64,000 nt of DNA, taken from the NCBI GenBank assembly GCA_011772205.1, contig WVZY01000077.1:1-64000 (forward strand), read 5' to 3'. This stretch comes from Candidatus Latescibacterota bacterium. Its GTDB lineage: Bacteria > Krumholzibacteriota > Krumholzibacteriia > WVZY01. Position 1 is the stretch's first letter. Every line of letters starts with the position of its first letter. Of the stretch, positions 15,107 through 23,515 are shown piece by piece. The notes beneath the pieces are model-generated. The model worked only from the letters and a program-made list of their open reading frames with translations. It had not been told where the DNA came from and searched no databases. Position numbers and translations under genes: made by a program.

Positions 15107-16302
15107 ATCTCGCTGCCGGTGACGCTGATATAGAATCTCACCAACCGGTCCTCGATGGTATTTTTGCTCAACGACCCGGCTTTACCGATCCTCAATGCGA
15201 TGTCCATTTTCGCTTTGCCGCCCGCAAGATTCAATCCGGTGCCCAAGCCGAACAAGATCTTTCTGATACGCTGGCCGCCGGGGAAATCATAGGGGAGACG
15301 CTGGTAATTGAACGAAAACCGGATGGGAAATCGTTTTCCGAAAAGAGGAAGCCCCCGGGTGTACTCGGCTCCGAATGCATAGCTCTCTTCCTGGTACAAC
15401 CGATCCTGGCGAAAGCCTAGCCCACTGAAATCTTTGAAATCCGCCGCCGCATAACTCGCGAGAACGTGCCAAGCGGGCGTGATTCGAAACGTGCCTGCTA
15501 CACTATAACGCTGAGGGAGCTTTATGGTCGCCGTGTAGTTCGTGTCGAGCGCCGATTGTGAGAACCTCTCTTTGACCTCTGCGTCATACTCGATCTCGCT
15601 TTCATAGGCCGCACCCACCATGACCGGACCGCCGGGAAACAACACGATGCCTGCGCCAAAGCCCGATGCATCCATCTCGATACGCTTGCGGCCGGCGCTC
15701 GGAAATTTAGTCGGATCGTCAAAGAGGATCGTCCACCTATCTTCGATCGATCCCTTCTCGAGCGTATAGGTGCCCGCAATGGAGATATACCGGGTGACAC
15801 TCAGGGCCAGCGTGATCGGGACAGCATACAGCCCACCGCTTTTCTCGAAGACCTGCCTGTAAGAATCCCCGCCTTCAGCAATCCCGGGAATCGAAAAGCT
15901 CCCATCGGGATCGCTCCGGCCGCGATATCCGATCGAGAATGTGATGCGCTTATGGAGAGGAAAGGCGCCGACAAAGACCGGATAGTATACGGACACCTCC
16001 CTCTCGGAGATGGTGTTGGATCGGCCCTTGTCCACAGCGATGACCTGGGTTGCCCCTATGGTGACCTTTCGGCAGAACGTCAGCATGGCCGGATTGAACT
16101 GCAGCACACCCAGCGAATCGGGGATAATCTGAGTCGCACCGCCGAGAGCAATGACCCTTGCACCGGCCGCCTCTGCGCGTTCCCCAATGAAGTTGAGGGA
16201 AAAGAGCGATGCAGCTTGTCCGCTCTCCGCTGTAAAGGAAAGCATCGCCGCCAGGATCCATAAATGCAGGTCCAGTATGTTTCTTCTCCGTTTTAATCTC
16301 AT
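15076..16302 (-). CDS. Outer-membrane beta-barrel protein (PorV/FadL-like)
   Basis: Encodes 408 residues with an N-terminal signal peptide (residues 1-31, ending ...SGQA). The segment after it, 'ERAEAAGARVIALGGATQII' with 'FNPAMLTF', is the N-terminal signature of the FadL/PorV group of barrels. The rest alternates amphipathic strands with many aromatic residues (SIGYRGRSDPDG, IAGTYTLEKGS, ASYAAADFKDF). It is predicted to sit in the outer membrane. It lies four bases after the lipoprotein gene and overlaps the TPR gene, inside the array that also encodes TonB, ExbB and ExbD. Substrate unknown. Confidence 0.82.
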   Translation of the reverse strand: MRLKRRRNILDLHLWILAAMLSFTAESGQAASLFSLNFIGERAEAAGARVIALGGATQIIPDSLGVLQFNPAMLTFCRKVTIGATQVIAVDKGRSNTISEREVSVYYPVFVGAFPLHKRITFSIGYRGRSDPDGSFSIPGIAEGGDSYRQVFEKSGGLYAVPITLALSVTRYISIAGTYTLEKGSIEDRWTILFDDPTKFPSAGRKRIEMDASGFGAGIVLFPGGPVMVGAAYESEIEYDAEVKERFSQSALDTNYTATIKLPQRYSVAGTFRITPAWHVLASYAAADFKDFSGLGFRQDRLYQEESYAFGAEYTRGLPLFGKRFPIRFSFNYQRLPYDFPGGQRIRKILFGLGTGLNLAGGKAKMDIALRIGKAGSLSKNTIEDRLVRFYISVTGSEIWKRKRHEDS

Positions 16303-16306
16303 AATA

Positions 16307-17476
16307 TCACTTTTTGAATATAGGAGCTTCCGATGCTGTTATTATGATACGCGGCCCGAGCGTATCCGATGCGCTCGTGTAGAATTCAACCTGACGGACA
16401 GCCTGGCCTTCGCTGTAAAACCGGAGAGCAAGGCCGTTGTTCTCACGTTCTCCCCCCACAAAAAGCTGGAGAATGTTTATGTTTCTTCGGCGGTCGGTGA
16501 GGGGAAGGACGAGCTGGTTGGAAACGAAATTGACAAAACCCGTTGATACACCCGGCCCGGACCGAACCGAAGGATCAGCGGGATCATCGCTATCCGGTGC
16601 ATAGAGGAGAACGCTGAAGTCAATCCCGAGATCGGTCGTTGTGTCGGCGTTCAAGACCAGCTTCGCATCATGAATGAAATTGTCGGGATCGAATCCCGAT
16701 AGATCGACGGGGACGAGAATTCTGCGAATAAAACCATCGGATATAACCAGGTTCGTTGTTGAGGTGGTCGATTCGACGAACGTCCCGTCATCGGTGGGTG
16801 AAAACTTGGTTTCCGCTCCATCTGTGAAATTTACCGCGAGCAGGGGGCGGTCGTCTTTTTCAGAATTTTCCCTGGATCCAAACGAGAATTGTTTCCCGCT
16901 AATCGTATCTCTCACTACGACTGCAATTCCATTGTGCGGCCGATCCCCGCGGATCCAATCCTGGACGAGTGCCGTGGGAAGCAGGTAGTTCGCTGTGCCG
17001 GTAGGCATTTCCCTGTCAACATTCGTCAGCCCTTCATCCGGTATAGGTGTCGGATCGATCTGGAGTGCCTGGAGCGTGTCCCCCTCATTGTATTCTTCTA
17101 ACAGCTCATAAAACCTCGCGATCAATGAATCGCCCGGCAAAAAATTTGGATCCTTCAATCGGAGACTTGCCCGGTCCACGATGCGCAACGTATCGGGCCC
17201 CACACCGGAGAAATCGAATTTGACCACCATGGATGAGAGATAGCCGCTCTTCAGCCCAAGAGATAATGTCGGATTCTTGTCGAGTCTGGATCCAACGAAG
17301 AAACTCTGATCCCCGGAAGTGACGCGAATCGTGTCCTGAAAAACAGTACCAGGACGACCCCCGAGGGTGCCATCGTCGATGAATTCGTTGCCCAGCGGTG
17401 AATCCGGATCGGATGAGCAGGCACCTACTAGAAAAACCGCAAAGATAATGAAAACGATCTTCTTCAAGGTGGTCAA
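16307..17476 (-). CDS. Lipoprotein with DNRLRE-like domain
   Basis: Starts at TTG 17476 (or TTG 17467) just after AGAAGGAG. The frame could extend to an ATG at 17593, but only the shorter protein puts the lipoprotein signal KKIVFIIFAVFLVGACSSDP at its N-terminus (LVGAC lipobox), giving about 390 residues. The body has two similar beta-rich halves: 'MVVKFDFSGVGPDTLRIVDRASLRLK' with 'FYELLEEYNEGDT', and 'ILVPVDLSGFDPDNFIHDAKLVLN' with 'VLLYAPD'. This is the pattern of DNRLRE/carbohydrate-associated surface domains. Probably an outer-membrane lipoprotein working with the adjacent barrel. Confidence 0.78.
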   Translation of the reverse strand: MTTLKKIVFIIFAVFLVGACSSDPDSPLGNEFIDDGTLGGRPGTVFQDTIRVTSGDQSFFVGSRLDKNPTLSLGLKSGYLSSMVVKFDFSGVGPDTLRIVDRASLRLKDPNFLPGDSLIARFYELLEEYNEGDTLQALQIDPTPIPDEGLTNVDREMPTGTANYLLPTALVQDWIRGDRPHNGIAVVVRDTISGKQFSFGSRENSEKDDRPLLAVNFTDGAETKFSPTDDGTFVESTTSTTNLVISDGFIRRILVPVDLSGFDPDNFIHDAKLVLNADTTTDLGIDFSVLLYAPDSDDPADPSVRSGPGVSTGFVNFVSNQLVLPLTDRRRNINILQLFVGGERENNGLALRFYSEGQAVRQVEFYTSASDTLGPRIIITASEAPIFKK

Positions 17477-17593
17477 TGTCTCCTTCTGTTGTCGAACAGT
17501 CCGGTTGGACGATAAACAGTAGCGCAGGTTGATCTTACAGTCAAGGATGGAAGCTTCTGGGGAATCCGGTTGCTCGTATCCCTTGCCGGCCAT

Positions 17594-17995
17594 TTATTCT
17601 TTGAATCGCGTGGAAACAACGAGCTTCTGGACACCGGCACCTTTGACGATATCCAGAACTTCGACGACGCTCCCGTGTGAGACGCGGGAATCCGCCTTAA
17701 GGACGAGGGATTTATCCGTTGTGTCTTGCAGCTTCCGTCTCAGCGCCTCTTCCAGCAGCGGAATTTCCATCGGCTCATCGTTGAGAAACACTTTCCCGGA
17801 TTGATCGATATAGACAACGAGCGGTTTCTGCCGGACGACATCCGAGTGTTCAGCCTTCGGGAGTTCCATTTTGATGGCGGGCTGGCTCAGGAACGTTGTG
17901 GATATCATAAAGAAAATCAACAAAAGAAACAGAACGTCAATGAGCGACGTAACGTTCAGAATAACCGATCGCTTTTTGCTTCTTCGCATCTCCAT
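17594..17995 (-). CDS. exbD: ExbD/TolR-type biopolymer transport protein
   Basis: Encodes 133 residues. One N-terminal transmembrane helix (about residues 15-35, 'SLIDVLFLLLIFFMISTTF') carries the conserved Asp that takes part in proton flow. The periplasmic part ('LVVYIDQSGKVFLNDEPM...', 'VLKADSRVSHGSVVEVLDIVKGAG') is typical of the family. It follows exbB by 24 bases. ExbD with ExbB forms the inner-membrane motor energising TonB. TolR is the alternative, but the adjacent TonB-like gene favours ExbD. Confidence 0.93.
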   Translation of the reverse strand: MEMRRSKKRSVILNVTSLIDVLFLLLIFFMISTTFLSQPAIKMELPKAEHSDVVRQKPLVVYIDQSGKVFLNDEPMEIPLLEEALRRKLQDTTDKSLVLKADSRVSHGSVVEVLDIVKGAGVQKLVVSTRFKE

Positions 17996-18019
17996 CGTCT
18001 TTGCATACTCCCGCGGGAA

Positions 18020-18634
18020 TCAACCGCTCCTGTGCATTGTGGCTAGTTGCTTGATGAGCGTGTGGGCGTAACTTTCAATCTTCAATGTCAACGCATCCAC
18101 TCTCGAATCGAAGAAATTGTAAGCGATCAGCGCCGGAATGCCGATCGAAAGGCCGAATGCCGTCGTAATCAGCGCCTCGGCGATCCCTCCTGAAAGGAGG
18201 CCCGCCTGGCCGACACCGGCAATACTGATCACGGAGAACACCTTTATCATCCCCAGCACGGTTCCCAGAAGGCCCAGCAGCGGACTCGCCGCTGCGACGG
18301 TCTCCAGGACGACGAGATATCGCTCCAGGCGCTTCATTTCGCGGCGGCCCGTATCTTCCATCGCCTGGCGGACTTCAAAGGGCGTCGAATTGGCTTCCTC
18401 CAGCCCGGCACGGATCACATTTGCAAAGGGGCTGTCGTAGCGCTGGCAGAGCTTGATTGCCATCGGTATGTCCGATGGTTCTTTCACTGATTCGATATAA
18501 TTCACAATCTCGTTTTGAATCACACGGCGGTGCTGGAGATTGACTGCCTTCTCGATTACGACTGCCACTCCCATTATCGAGAGCAGCCCGAGGGGGATCA
18601 TCACTACCCCTCCCTTGACCAAAATCGCCCACAT
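18020..18634 (-). CDS. exbB: ExbB/TolQ-type proton channel protein
   Basis: Encodes 204 residues; AAGGAG lies nine bases before the ATG. Three transmembrane helices are visible: about 8-28 (GGVVMIPLGLLSIMGVAVVI), about 105-130 (ETVAAASPLLGLLGTVLGMI) and about 150-175 (GIAEALITTAFGLSIGIPALI). These are the MotA/TolQ/ExbB signature helices. It probably pairs with the ExbD encoded downstream and the TonB encoded six bases upstream. Confidence 0.95.
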   Translation of the reverse strand: MWAILVKGGVVMIPLGLLSIMGVAVVIEKAVNLQHRRVIQNEIVNYIESVKEPSDIPMAIKLCQRYDSPFANVIRAGLEEANSTPFEVRQAMEDTGRREMKRLERYLVVLETVAAASPLLGLLGTVLGMIKVFSVISIAGVGQAGLLSGGIAEALITTAFGLSIGIPALIAYNFFDSRVDALTLKIESYAHTLIKQLATMHRSG

Positions 18635-18640
18635 AGAATT

Positions 18641-19501
18641 CTACTCCTTTCTAAAGAACCGCTTCTCGTCCCCGGGGAGCAGATAATAAAATCCGAAGGT
18701 AATCTCGAGATATTCTTCAGGGAAATCCTCAGGGAGCGGCCGGAATGGAGCCGCTCCCTTGACGGCGCCGACACTCGACCGGTGGAGCGAATCATGCCCC
18801 TCCGTCTGCACGATCTCCAGCCCCTCCATCCTGCCGTCGGAGTAAATTCTAAAACGCACCCACGTATAGCCATGAATGGATCCAAGCGCCGTGAATGCGA
18901 GCGGCGGAATCCAATGCTGTTTGATCCGGTGCTTGAGATCGAGAAGATACGGCGCGAAGTCCCATGCCGTCGTGTTCAGCGAAATGCCGCCGATCGACGC
19001 CCTGGCCGATGCCTCGTTGTCAAAATCGAGGTTCCGCTCAGGGAGGCTGGGTTCGCGTCTTGGGCTGATTTGACTCAAGAACTTCGAACGCTCGAATGCC
19101 TCGCCGAGATCCGTCACCTCCTCCGGGAGGGGCGGCAGCTCGCTTGCTCCCCCTCCTTCCGCACCTTCCTCGGGTGACGGCGTATCGGGAAACGGAAAGA
19201 CGCCTTCGCCATGCGGCAGATCGCTTTTCTCTTCTGTATCTACGACATCGCTGGCCTGCGATGAAACAGTGGACAAATAGCGGCTGAGGCGATCCGTCGG
19301 CGTGGGGCGTTCCGGTGGGGAAACCAGCGTGAATTCCAAAGGCTCGATTGCCACCTCCACGGGCAGGCTAAAATCCCATTTCTTCAATAGAACCTCTTTT
19401 ACCGGAGGGAGGAGCAGAATGCCGTGGATCAGCACGGACACCACTATGCCCCAGAGAATCGTGCGGTCCTGGCGCGATATCGGTCGGGAGGCAACCGTCA
19501 A
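18641..19501 (-). CDS. TonB-like energy transducer
   Basis: Encodes 286 residues from TTG 19501, four bases after the methyltransferase stop. A transmembrane helix is at about 13-32 (ILWGIVVSVLIHGILLLPPV). A periplasmic linker rich in Pro, Glu and Gly follows (about 70-130). The C-terminal TonB-like domain (about 190-275) includes 'YTWVRFRIYSDGRMEGLEIV', 'SLHRSSVGAVKGAAPFRPLP' and 'YLEITFGFYYL'. Members carry energy from ExbBD to outer-membrane transporters. No classical plug-domain TonB receptor is visible in the window; the only barrel in the array lacks an obvious plug. Confidence 0.87.
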   Translation of the reverse strand: MTVASRPISRQDRTILWGIVVSVLIHGILLLPPVKEVLLKKWDFSLPVEVAIEPLEFTLVSPPERPTPTDRLSRYLSTVSSQASDVVDTEEKSDLPHGEGVFPFPDTPSPEEGAEGGGASELPPLPEEVTDLGEAFERSKFLSQISPRREPSLPERNLDFDNEASARASIGGISLNTTAWDFAPYLLDLKHRIKQHWIPPLAFTALGSIHGYTWVRFRIYSDGRMEGLEIVQTEGHDSLHRSSVGAVKGAAPFRPLPEDFPEEYLEITFGFYYLLPGDEKRFFRKE

Positions 19502-19505
19502 GGCT

Positions 19506-20336
19506 TTACTCTCTTTTTTCCAGCCTGCAGATGACGGATCCGGTGAAGAGCTCTCTCAGCACCGGCACGTAAGTGAAGAGCTTCAGAACGCCGAATTTTG
19601 CAGGCTTGAACTGTTTATACGTCAATCGAACCGATGGATGCCGTTTTACGAGCCGAAAGAAGCGCCTCACGCTCATGCGATTCAGATCTCTGTCGAACGA
19701 TCGCATGATTCTCTCTGCTTCGCGGCTGGACTCCTGCTTTGACATTCCAGGATGTCGAGAGGTCACCACATGCTCGATCGCTCCGTGCAGGTGCCGCCGC
19801 GAAAACAAGAGGTGGCACCACGGTATATAAATATAATCATAAAGATGGGACCCAAGGGGTGAAAAATATGGGGTATAAAAGACCCAGATGGCTCCTCCCT
19901 TCCTCGTGACGCGCACCATCTCGGAGAACGCTCCTTCCGGATCCTCGAAATGCTCCATAGTGTCGCTCGCAACGACGGTGTCGAAGGCTCCGCCTGTCAC
20001 GGGCAGCCTGGCGGCATCCCCAGTAAAAAAGCCCCAAACGAAGGGGCGATTGCTTTTTCCTGCGTATGAAACGCTCGCTGATGCATACTCGGCTGAAATA
20101 TCGGTCCCAAACACAGCCAAGGCACCGCCTTCCCCTAAAGCTACCGTTTTCCCGCCGAGTCCGCAGCCTATGTCTAATAGCTTTTTACCGCTAAGGTCCC
20201 CGGCTGGTTCCATATATAATCGTGCCAGCTCGCAGCCCCATCTGTACTCCCATTCGGCATAGGCATCGGTGGACTCCCGGCCTTCCACCCGGGGAGGCCG
20301 GAACCATTTGTTTATATAATTGATCAACCGTACCAA
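19506..20336 (-). CDS. Class I SAM-dependent methyltransferase
   Basis: Encodes 276 residues from TTG 20336. I rejected the longer frame to 20759 because it runs antisense-like through the ATPase gene, while AGAAGG, overlapping the ATPase stop, sits six bases before this TTG. Motif I is LLDIGCGLGGKT (about residue 65). Acidic motif II is around 'AVFGTDIS', and 'FDTVVASDTMEHFEDPEGAFSEMVRV' is the Methyltransf_11 motif. The C-terminal 90 residues are basic. The UbiE/COQ5-like fold is clear but the substrate is not; small-molecule, lipid or glycan methylation are all possible. It sits 10 bases after the ATPase and 4 before the TonB gene. Confidence 0.88.
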   Translation of the reverse strand: MVRLINYINKWFRPPRVEGRESTDAYAEWEYRWGCELARLYMEPAGDLSGKKLLDIGCGLGGKTVALGEGGALAVFGTDISAEYASASVSYAGKSNRPFVWGFFTGDAARLPVTGGAFDTVVASDTMEHFEDPEGAFSEMVRVTRKGGAIWVFYTPYFSPLGSHLYDYIYIPWCHLLFSRRHLHGAIEHVVTSRHPGMSKQESSREAERIMRSFDRDLNRMSVRRFFRLVKRHPSVRLTYKQFKPAKFGVLKLFTYVPVLRELFTGSVICRLEKRE

Positions 20337-20346
20337 TCGATCCCTT

Positions 20347-21462
20347 CTACGAATCGCTCGCAGGTTCGGTGTCGATCCGCTCCCCATTCGCTTTGGAGAA
20401 GAAATGGAGCCGGTCCGGGTCAACGAAAACCGCCGTGCGGCCCTCTTTATCCACCTGAAACCGCTCCTTTCCCCTGGCCACCAGCTCGGCGGTGCCGATC
20501 TTGAGGTGCGTGAGGGTCTCGTGTCCCAGCGGCTCGGTAAGCACGATGTCGCCTTTGAGGTCAACACCCCGAGGATCGCTATCCGAATGATATGGCCTGA
20601 CATGCTCAGGACGAACACCCACGAGGAGCTCGTCCTCCTGGCGCCGCAGCCGATCTGCCAGATCGGGCGGAATGGGCATCCGGATATCCTCGCCCAGCTG
20701 CAAGGTGCTTTGCGTCGGATCCAGCCTCCCCTTGAGAAGGCGCATTGGGGGACTCCCAAGAAACGTTGCCACGAACGTATCTCTCGGTGATTGATAGCAT
20801 GCTTCCGGGGTGCCCACCTGATGGATCTTTCCCTCGCTCATTACAACGAGCATCTCGCCGATGGTCATCGCTTCGACTTGATCGTGGGTGACGTATACGG
20901 TGGTCACCTTCAGCCGTTGGAACAGTTTCTTGATGGTATACCGCATATCCACGCGCAGCCGCGCATCGAGGTTCGAAAGCGGCTCATCGAAGAGAAACAC
21001 CTTCGGCTCCCGGATGATGGCCCGGCCGAGGGCGACGCGCTGGCGCTGTCCGCCCGAGAGTTCGCCCGGTTTCCGGTGCAGCAGCTTGTCGATCTCCAGC
21101 GTCCGCGACACCTCTTGCACGCGCCGCTGGATGCTGGCCCGGGGCATCTTGCGCAACCGCAGCCCGAACGAGAGGTTTTCCCCGACCGTCATATGGGGAT
21201 AGAGGGCATAGCTCTGGAAAACCATGGCCACGTCCCGTCTCCTCGGTTCCAACGTGTCCAGCCGCTTGCCGCCTAGATGGATCTCCCCGCGGGTTGGCTT
21301 TTCCAGGCCGGCGATGAGCCTCAGGACGGTAGTTTTGCCGCAGCCGGACGGCCCAACGATGACGGCCAGCGTGGGGCCGGGAATGCGGAGATGAAAATCG
21401 GACACCGCCACCACGCCGTTGTCATAGACCTTTTCCAAATGTGAAAAATCGAGGTCGCTCAT
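20347..21462 (-). CDS. MalK/UgpC-like ABC transporter ATPase (orphan)
   Basis: Encodes 371 residues. Walker A is GPSGCGKTT (about 38-46), the signature LSGGQRQRVALGRA is at about 136, Walker B is VFLFDEPLSNLDA, the H-loop is in 'VYVTHDQVEAMTIG', and an OB-fold/TOBE regulatory domain follows from about 240. The length and C-terminal domain are those of carbohydrate importer ATPases (MalK, UgpC, MsmK). No permease or binding protein gene is adjacent. It heads the array leading to the methyltransferase and TonB genes. It may energise permeases encoded elsewhere. Confidence 0.92.
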   Translation of the reverse strand: MSDLDFSHLEKVYDNGVVAVSDFHLRIPGPTLAVIVGPSGCGKTTVLRLIAGLEKPTRGEIHLGGKRLDTLEPRRRDVAMVFQSYALYPHMTVGENLSFGLRLRKMPRASIQRRVQEVSRTLEIDKLLHRKPGELSGGQRQRVALGRAIIREPKVFLFDEPLSNLDARLRVDMRYTIKKLFQRLKVTTVYVTHDQVEAMTIGEMLVVMSEGKIHQVGTPEACYQSPRDTFVATFLGSPPMRLLKGRLDPTQSTLQLGEDIRMPIPPDLADRLRRQEDELLVGVRPEHVRPYHSDSDPRGVDLKGDIVLTEPLGHETLTHLKIGTAELVARGKERFQVDKEGRTAVFVDPDRLHFFSKANGERIDTEPASDS

Positions 21463-21488
21463 CGTAAGGTTTTCGCCGCTGGTACGAC

Positions 21489-21517
21489 TTGATTTTGTAG
21501 GGTATTTCGCTTATTTT
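21489..21517 (+). promoter_or_regulatory. Possible promoter of the FmdB-like gene
   Basis: TTGATT (21489-21494), a 17-base spacer and TATTTT (21512-21517), about 75 bases before the start at 21594. The region lies between divergent genes, so it may also hold the promoter of the ATPase array, which I could not place. Confidence 0.35.
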
Positions 21518-21593
21518 ATGCAACAATATGCCGACAAGATAAAAATCTCAATGCCTATACGGCATCAGGATACGCGTAAGGGGGATTGGACAC

Positions 21594-21857
21594 ATGCCGA
21601 CATACGCTTACGAATGCACCAAATGTAGAAGAAAATTCGAAATTGATCAAAAGATTTCCGACCCTCCGCGCAAGCGCTGCCCGCACTGCAGGGGAAAGGT
21701 TTTCCGGGTGATCTCCGGCGGCGGGGGCGTCATACTCAGGGGAAACGGTTTCTACGCGACGGACTACCGGAGCGAGGATTACAAGAAAAAAGCGGCCGCG
21801 GATAACGGGTCCATATCGCCGGCTTCCGAGAAAGAAAAGAAGAACAAGGCCGCTTGA
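21594..21857 (+). CDS. FmdB-family zinc ribbon protein
   Basis: Encodes 87 residues. The N-terminus is the standard 'MPTYAYECTKCRRKFEIDQ' with CTKC, followed by CPHC, giving a four-cysteine zinc ribbon (residues 8-32). 'KVFRVISGGGGVILRGNGFYATDYR' and a lysine-rich tail follow. FmdB-like proteins are putative regulators of unknown mechanism. The gene is monocistronic and divergent from the ATPase array. Confidence 0.92.
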   Translation: MPTYAYECTKCRRKFEIDQKISDPPRKRCPHCRGKVFRVISGGGGVILRGNGFYATDYRSEDYKKKAAADNGSISPASEKEKKNKAA

Positions 21858-21930
21858 TCGTTGTATGAGTGCTGTGCGGTGGGGCGATCAAGGCGCCATA
21901 GCCATTAATTTACGACTTGCTAAGGCGAAA

Positions 21931-21964
21931 AAGCATCTCCACAGGGAGATGCTTTTTTGTTTTT
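21931..21964 (+). terminator. Bidirectional terminator
   Basis: AAGCATCTCC (21931-21940) pairs with GGAGATGCTT (21945-21954) around ACAG, followed by TTTTGTTTTT on the plus strand; the minus strand ends in TTTTTCGCC. It serves the FmdB-like gene and probably the convergent aminotransferase gene. Confidence 0.85.
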
Positions 21965-22003
21965 GCAACCATGATGAATAAGACAGGAGTCGGCGATTCC
22001 CTT

Positions 22004-23350
22004 CTAGGCCAGGATCTCCTTGAGCGTTTTATCAACGATCTCCATGCCCTCATCGACGTCGGCCATCGTGAGGTTCAGCGCTGGACGGAACCTGACCGTT
22101 CTCGTGCCGCAGCCGGCGGCGATCAATCCGTTGTCCCTAGCTACTGAGACAAAACTCTGCCGCTTGTCACGGTCCGGGAGATCGAACGCGACCATCAAAC
22201 CTCTTCCGCGAGTGCTGGTTACGACATCGGGATACCGCTCGGCAATTTTGCCCAGGGAAGAGAGCAAGTAGTCACCGACAATGCGGGCGTTTTCTACGAG
22301 ATTCTCTTCGTGAATAATCTGAAGATACCGCGTCGCGCGAACCATGTCGGTAAAGTTGCCGCCCCATGTCGAGTTGATCCGGCCAGGCACTTTGAAGACA
22401 CTCTCAACCTCGTTGATCTTGTCGGAAGCCATCATGCCGCAAACCTGCATTTTCTTCCCGAAAGCCAAAATATCGGGCACGACGCCCATGTGCTCGTATG
22501 CCCAGAACTTGCCCGTAAGGCCAACGCCGGTTTGCACCTCGTCAAAGACGAGGATGATCTCGTTCTCCTCCGTAATCTCACGGAGGAATTTGAAAAACTC
22601 GGGTCTGAAATGATTGTCGCCGCCCTCGCCTTGTATCGACTCGATAATGAGGGCTGCGATATCATCGCCGCGTTCACGAATGGCCGCTTTGATCTCCTCT
22701 TTCGCTTTCTCCTCAGCGGCGATCACTTCGTCCAGACGATCTTCGAGAGGAAACGTGATCTTGGGATTCGTGATGCGCGGCCAGTCGAATTTGGGGTAAT
22801 AATCGGTCTTCACCGGATTCGTATTCGTGAGAGATAACGTGTAGCCGGTCCGGCCGTGGAATGCTTCCCTGAAATGAATCACCTGCGTGCCGATTTCTTT
22901 TTTCGCTCCCCTTTCGAAGTTCTTCCTCACCTTCCAGTCGAAAGCGGCCTTCAAAGCGTTCTCGACGCCCAGTGCGCCACCTTCGATGAAAAAGATGTTC
23001 GGCAGCTCGGGCGGCATCGCCACCCGCTCGATCGTTTCGACCAGTTCAGCCATGTACGTCGAATAGAAATCAGAATTCGACGGTTTGTTTACCGCCGATG
23101 TTGTGAGCCTTTCGAGAAAATCTTTCTCGAGAAGCCGGGGATGATTGAATCCTATCGGGCAGGTTGCAAAGAACATGAAAAGGTCGAGATATGTTTTTCC
23201 CGTCGCCTCATCGACAAGCCGGGATCCCTTGCTCTTTTTCGGATCGAATACGATCGGGAAACCGTCCACGTTCATGTGCTTGCCGAGCGTCTCGAGCACC
23301 TTATCCGGATCAACCCGAAGATCCGATTGCTTATGCGCCGCCTCTCTCAT
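22004..23350 (-). CDS. lat: L-lysine 6-aminotransferase
   Basis: Encodes 448 residues from ATG 23350, which has GGGAG five bases upstream; GTG 23356 would overlap that site. It is a class III PLP-dependent aminotransferase. 'NVDGFPIVFDPKKSKGSRLVD', 'FMFFATCPIGFNHP' and 'SVNKPSN'-like segments match the lysine epsilon-aminotransferase group rather than ornithine transaminases. The PLP lysine is in 'ILAFGKKMQVCG'. The reaction moves the epsilon-amino group of lysine to 2-oxoglutarate, giving 2-aminoadipate 6-semialdehyde. No other lysine-catabolic gene is next to it. It has its own promoter. Confidence 0.9.
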   Translation of the reverse strand: MREAAHKQSDLRVDPDKVLETLGKHMNVDGFPIVFDPKKSKGSRLVDEATGKTYLDLFMFFATCPIGFNHPRLLEKDFLERLTTSAVNKPSNSDFYSTYMAELVETIERVAMPPELPNIFFIEGGALGVENALKAAFDWKVRKNFERGAKKEIGTQVIHFREAFHGRTGYTLSLTNTNPVKTDYYPKFDWPRITNPKITFPLEDRLDEVIAAEEKAKEEIKAAIRERGDDIAALIIESIQGEGGDNHFRPEFFKFLREITEENEIILVFDEVQTGVGLTGKFWAYEHMGVVPDILAFGKKMQVCGMMASDKINEVESVFKVPGRINSTWGGNFTDMVRATRYLQIIHEENLVENARIVGDYLLSSLGKIAERYPDVVTSTRGRGLMVAFDLPDRDKRQSFVSVARDNGLIAAGCGTRTVRFRPALNLTMADVDEGMEIVDKTLKEILA

Positions 23351-23409
23351 GACCACTCCCTTCGAACCACGCGTCCTCTCGTTCCAAGCAAAGACCCGTT
23401 AACTCTATA

Positions 23410-23438
23410 AAAATAGATAATTTATGTGATTACGTCAA
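23410..23438 (-). promoter_or_regulatory. Promoter of the lysine aminotransferase gene
   Basis: On the minus strand TTGACG (23433-23438), a 17-base spacer and TATTTT (23410-23415). The start codon at 23350 would have a leader of about 55 bases. Confidence 0.55.
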
Positions 23439-23515
23439 GTGTTGTCGCTTTTTGTGAAAATCCATCATTCTGGGCCTGTGAGACGCGCTCTGCCATAGCG
23501 AGAATGACTGGTGCT

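Noticed and set aside
19506-20759. Extended 417-residue methyltransferase
   Set aside because: The first 141 codons overlap the ATPase gene and have no family features; TTG 20336 with a Shine-Dalgarno fits better.
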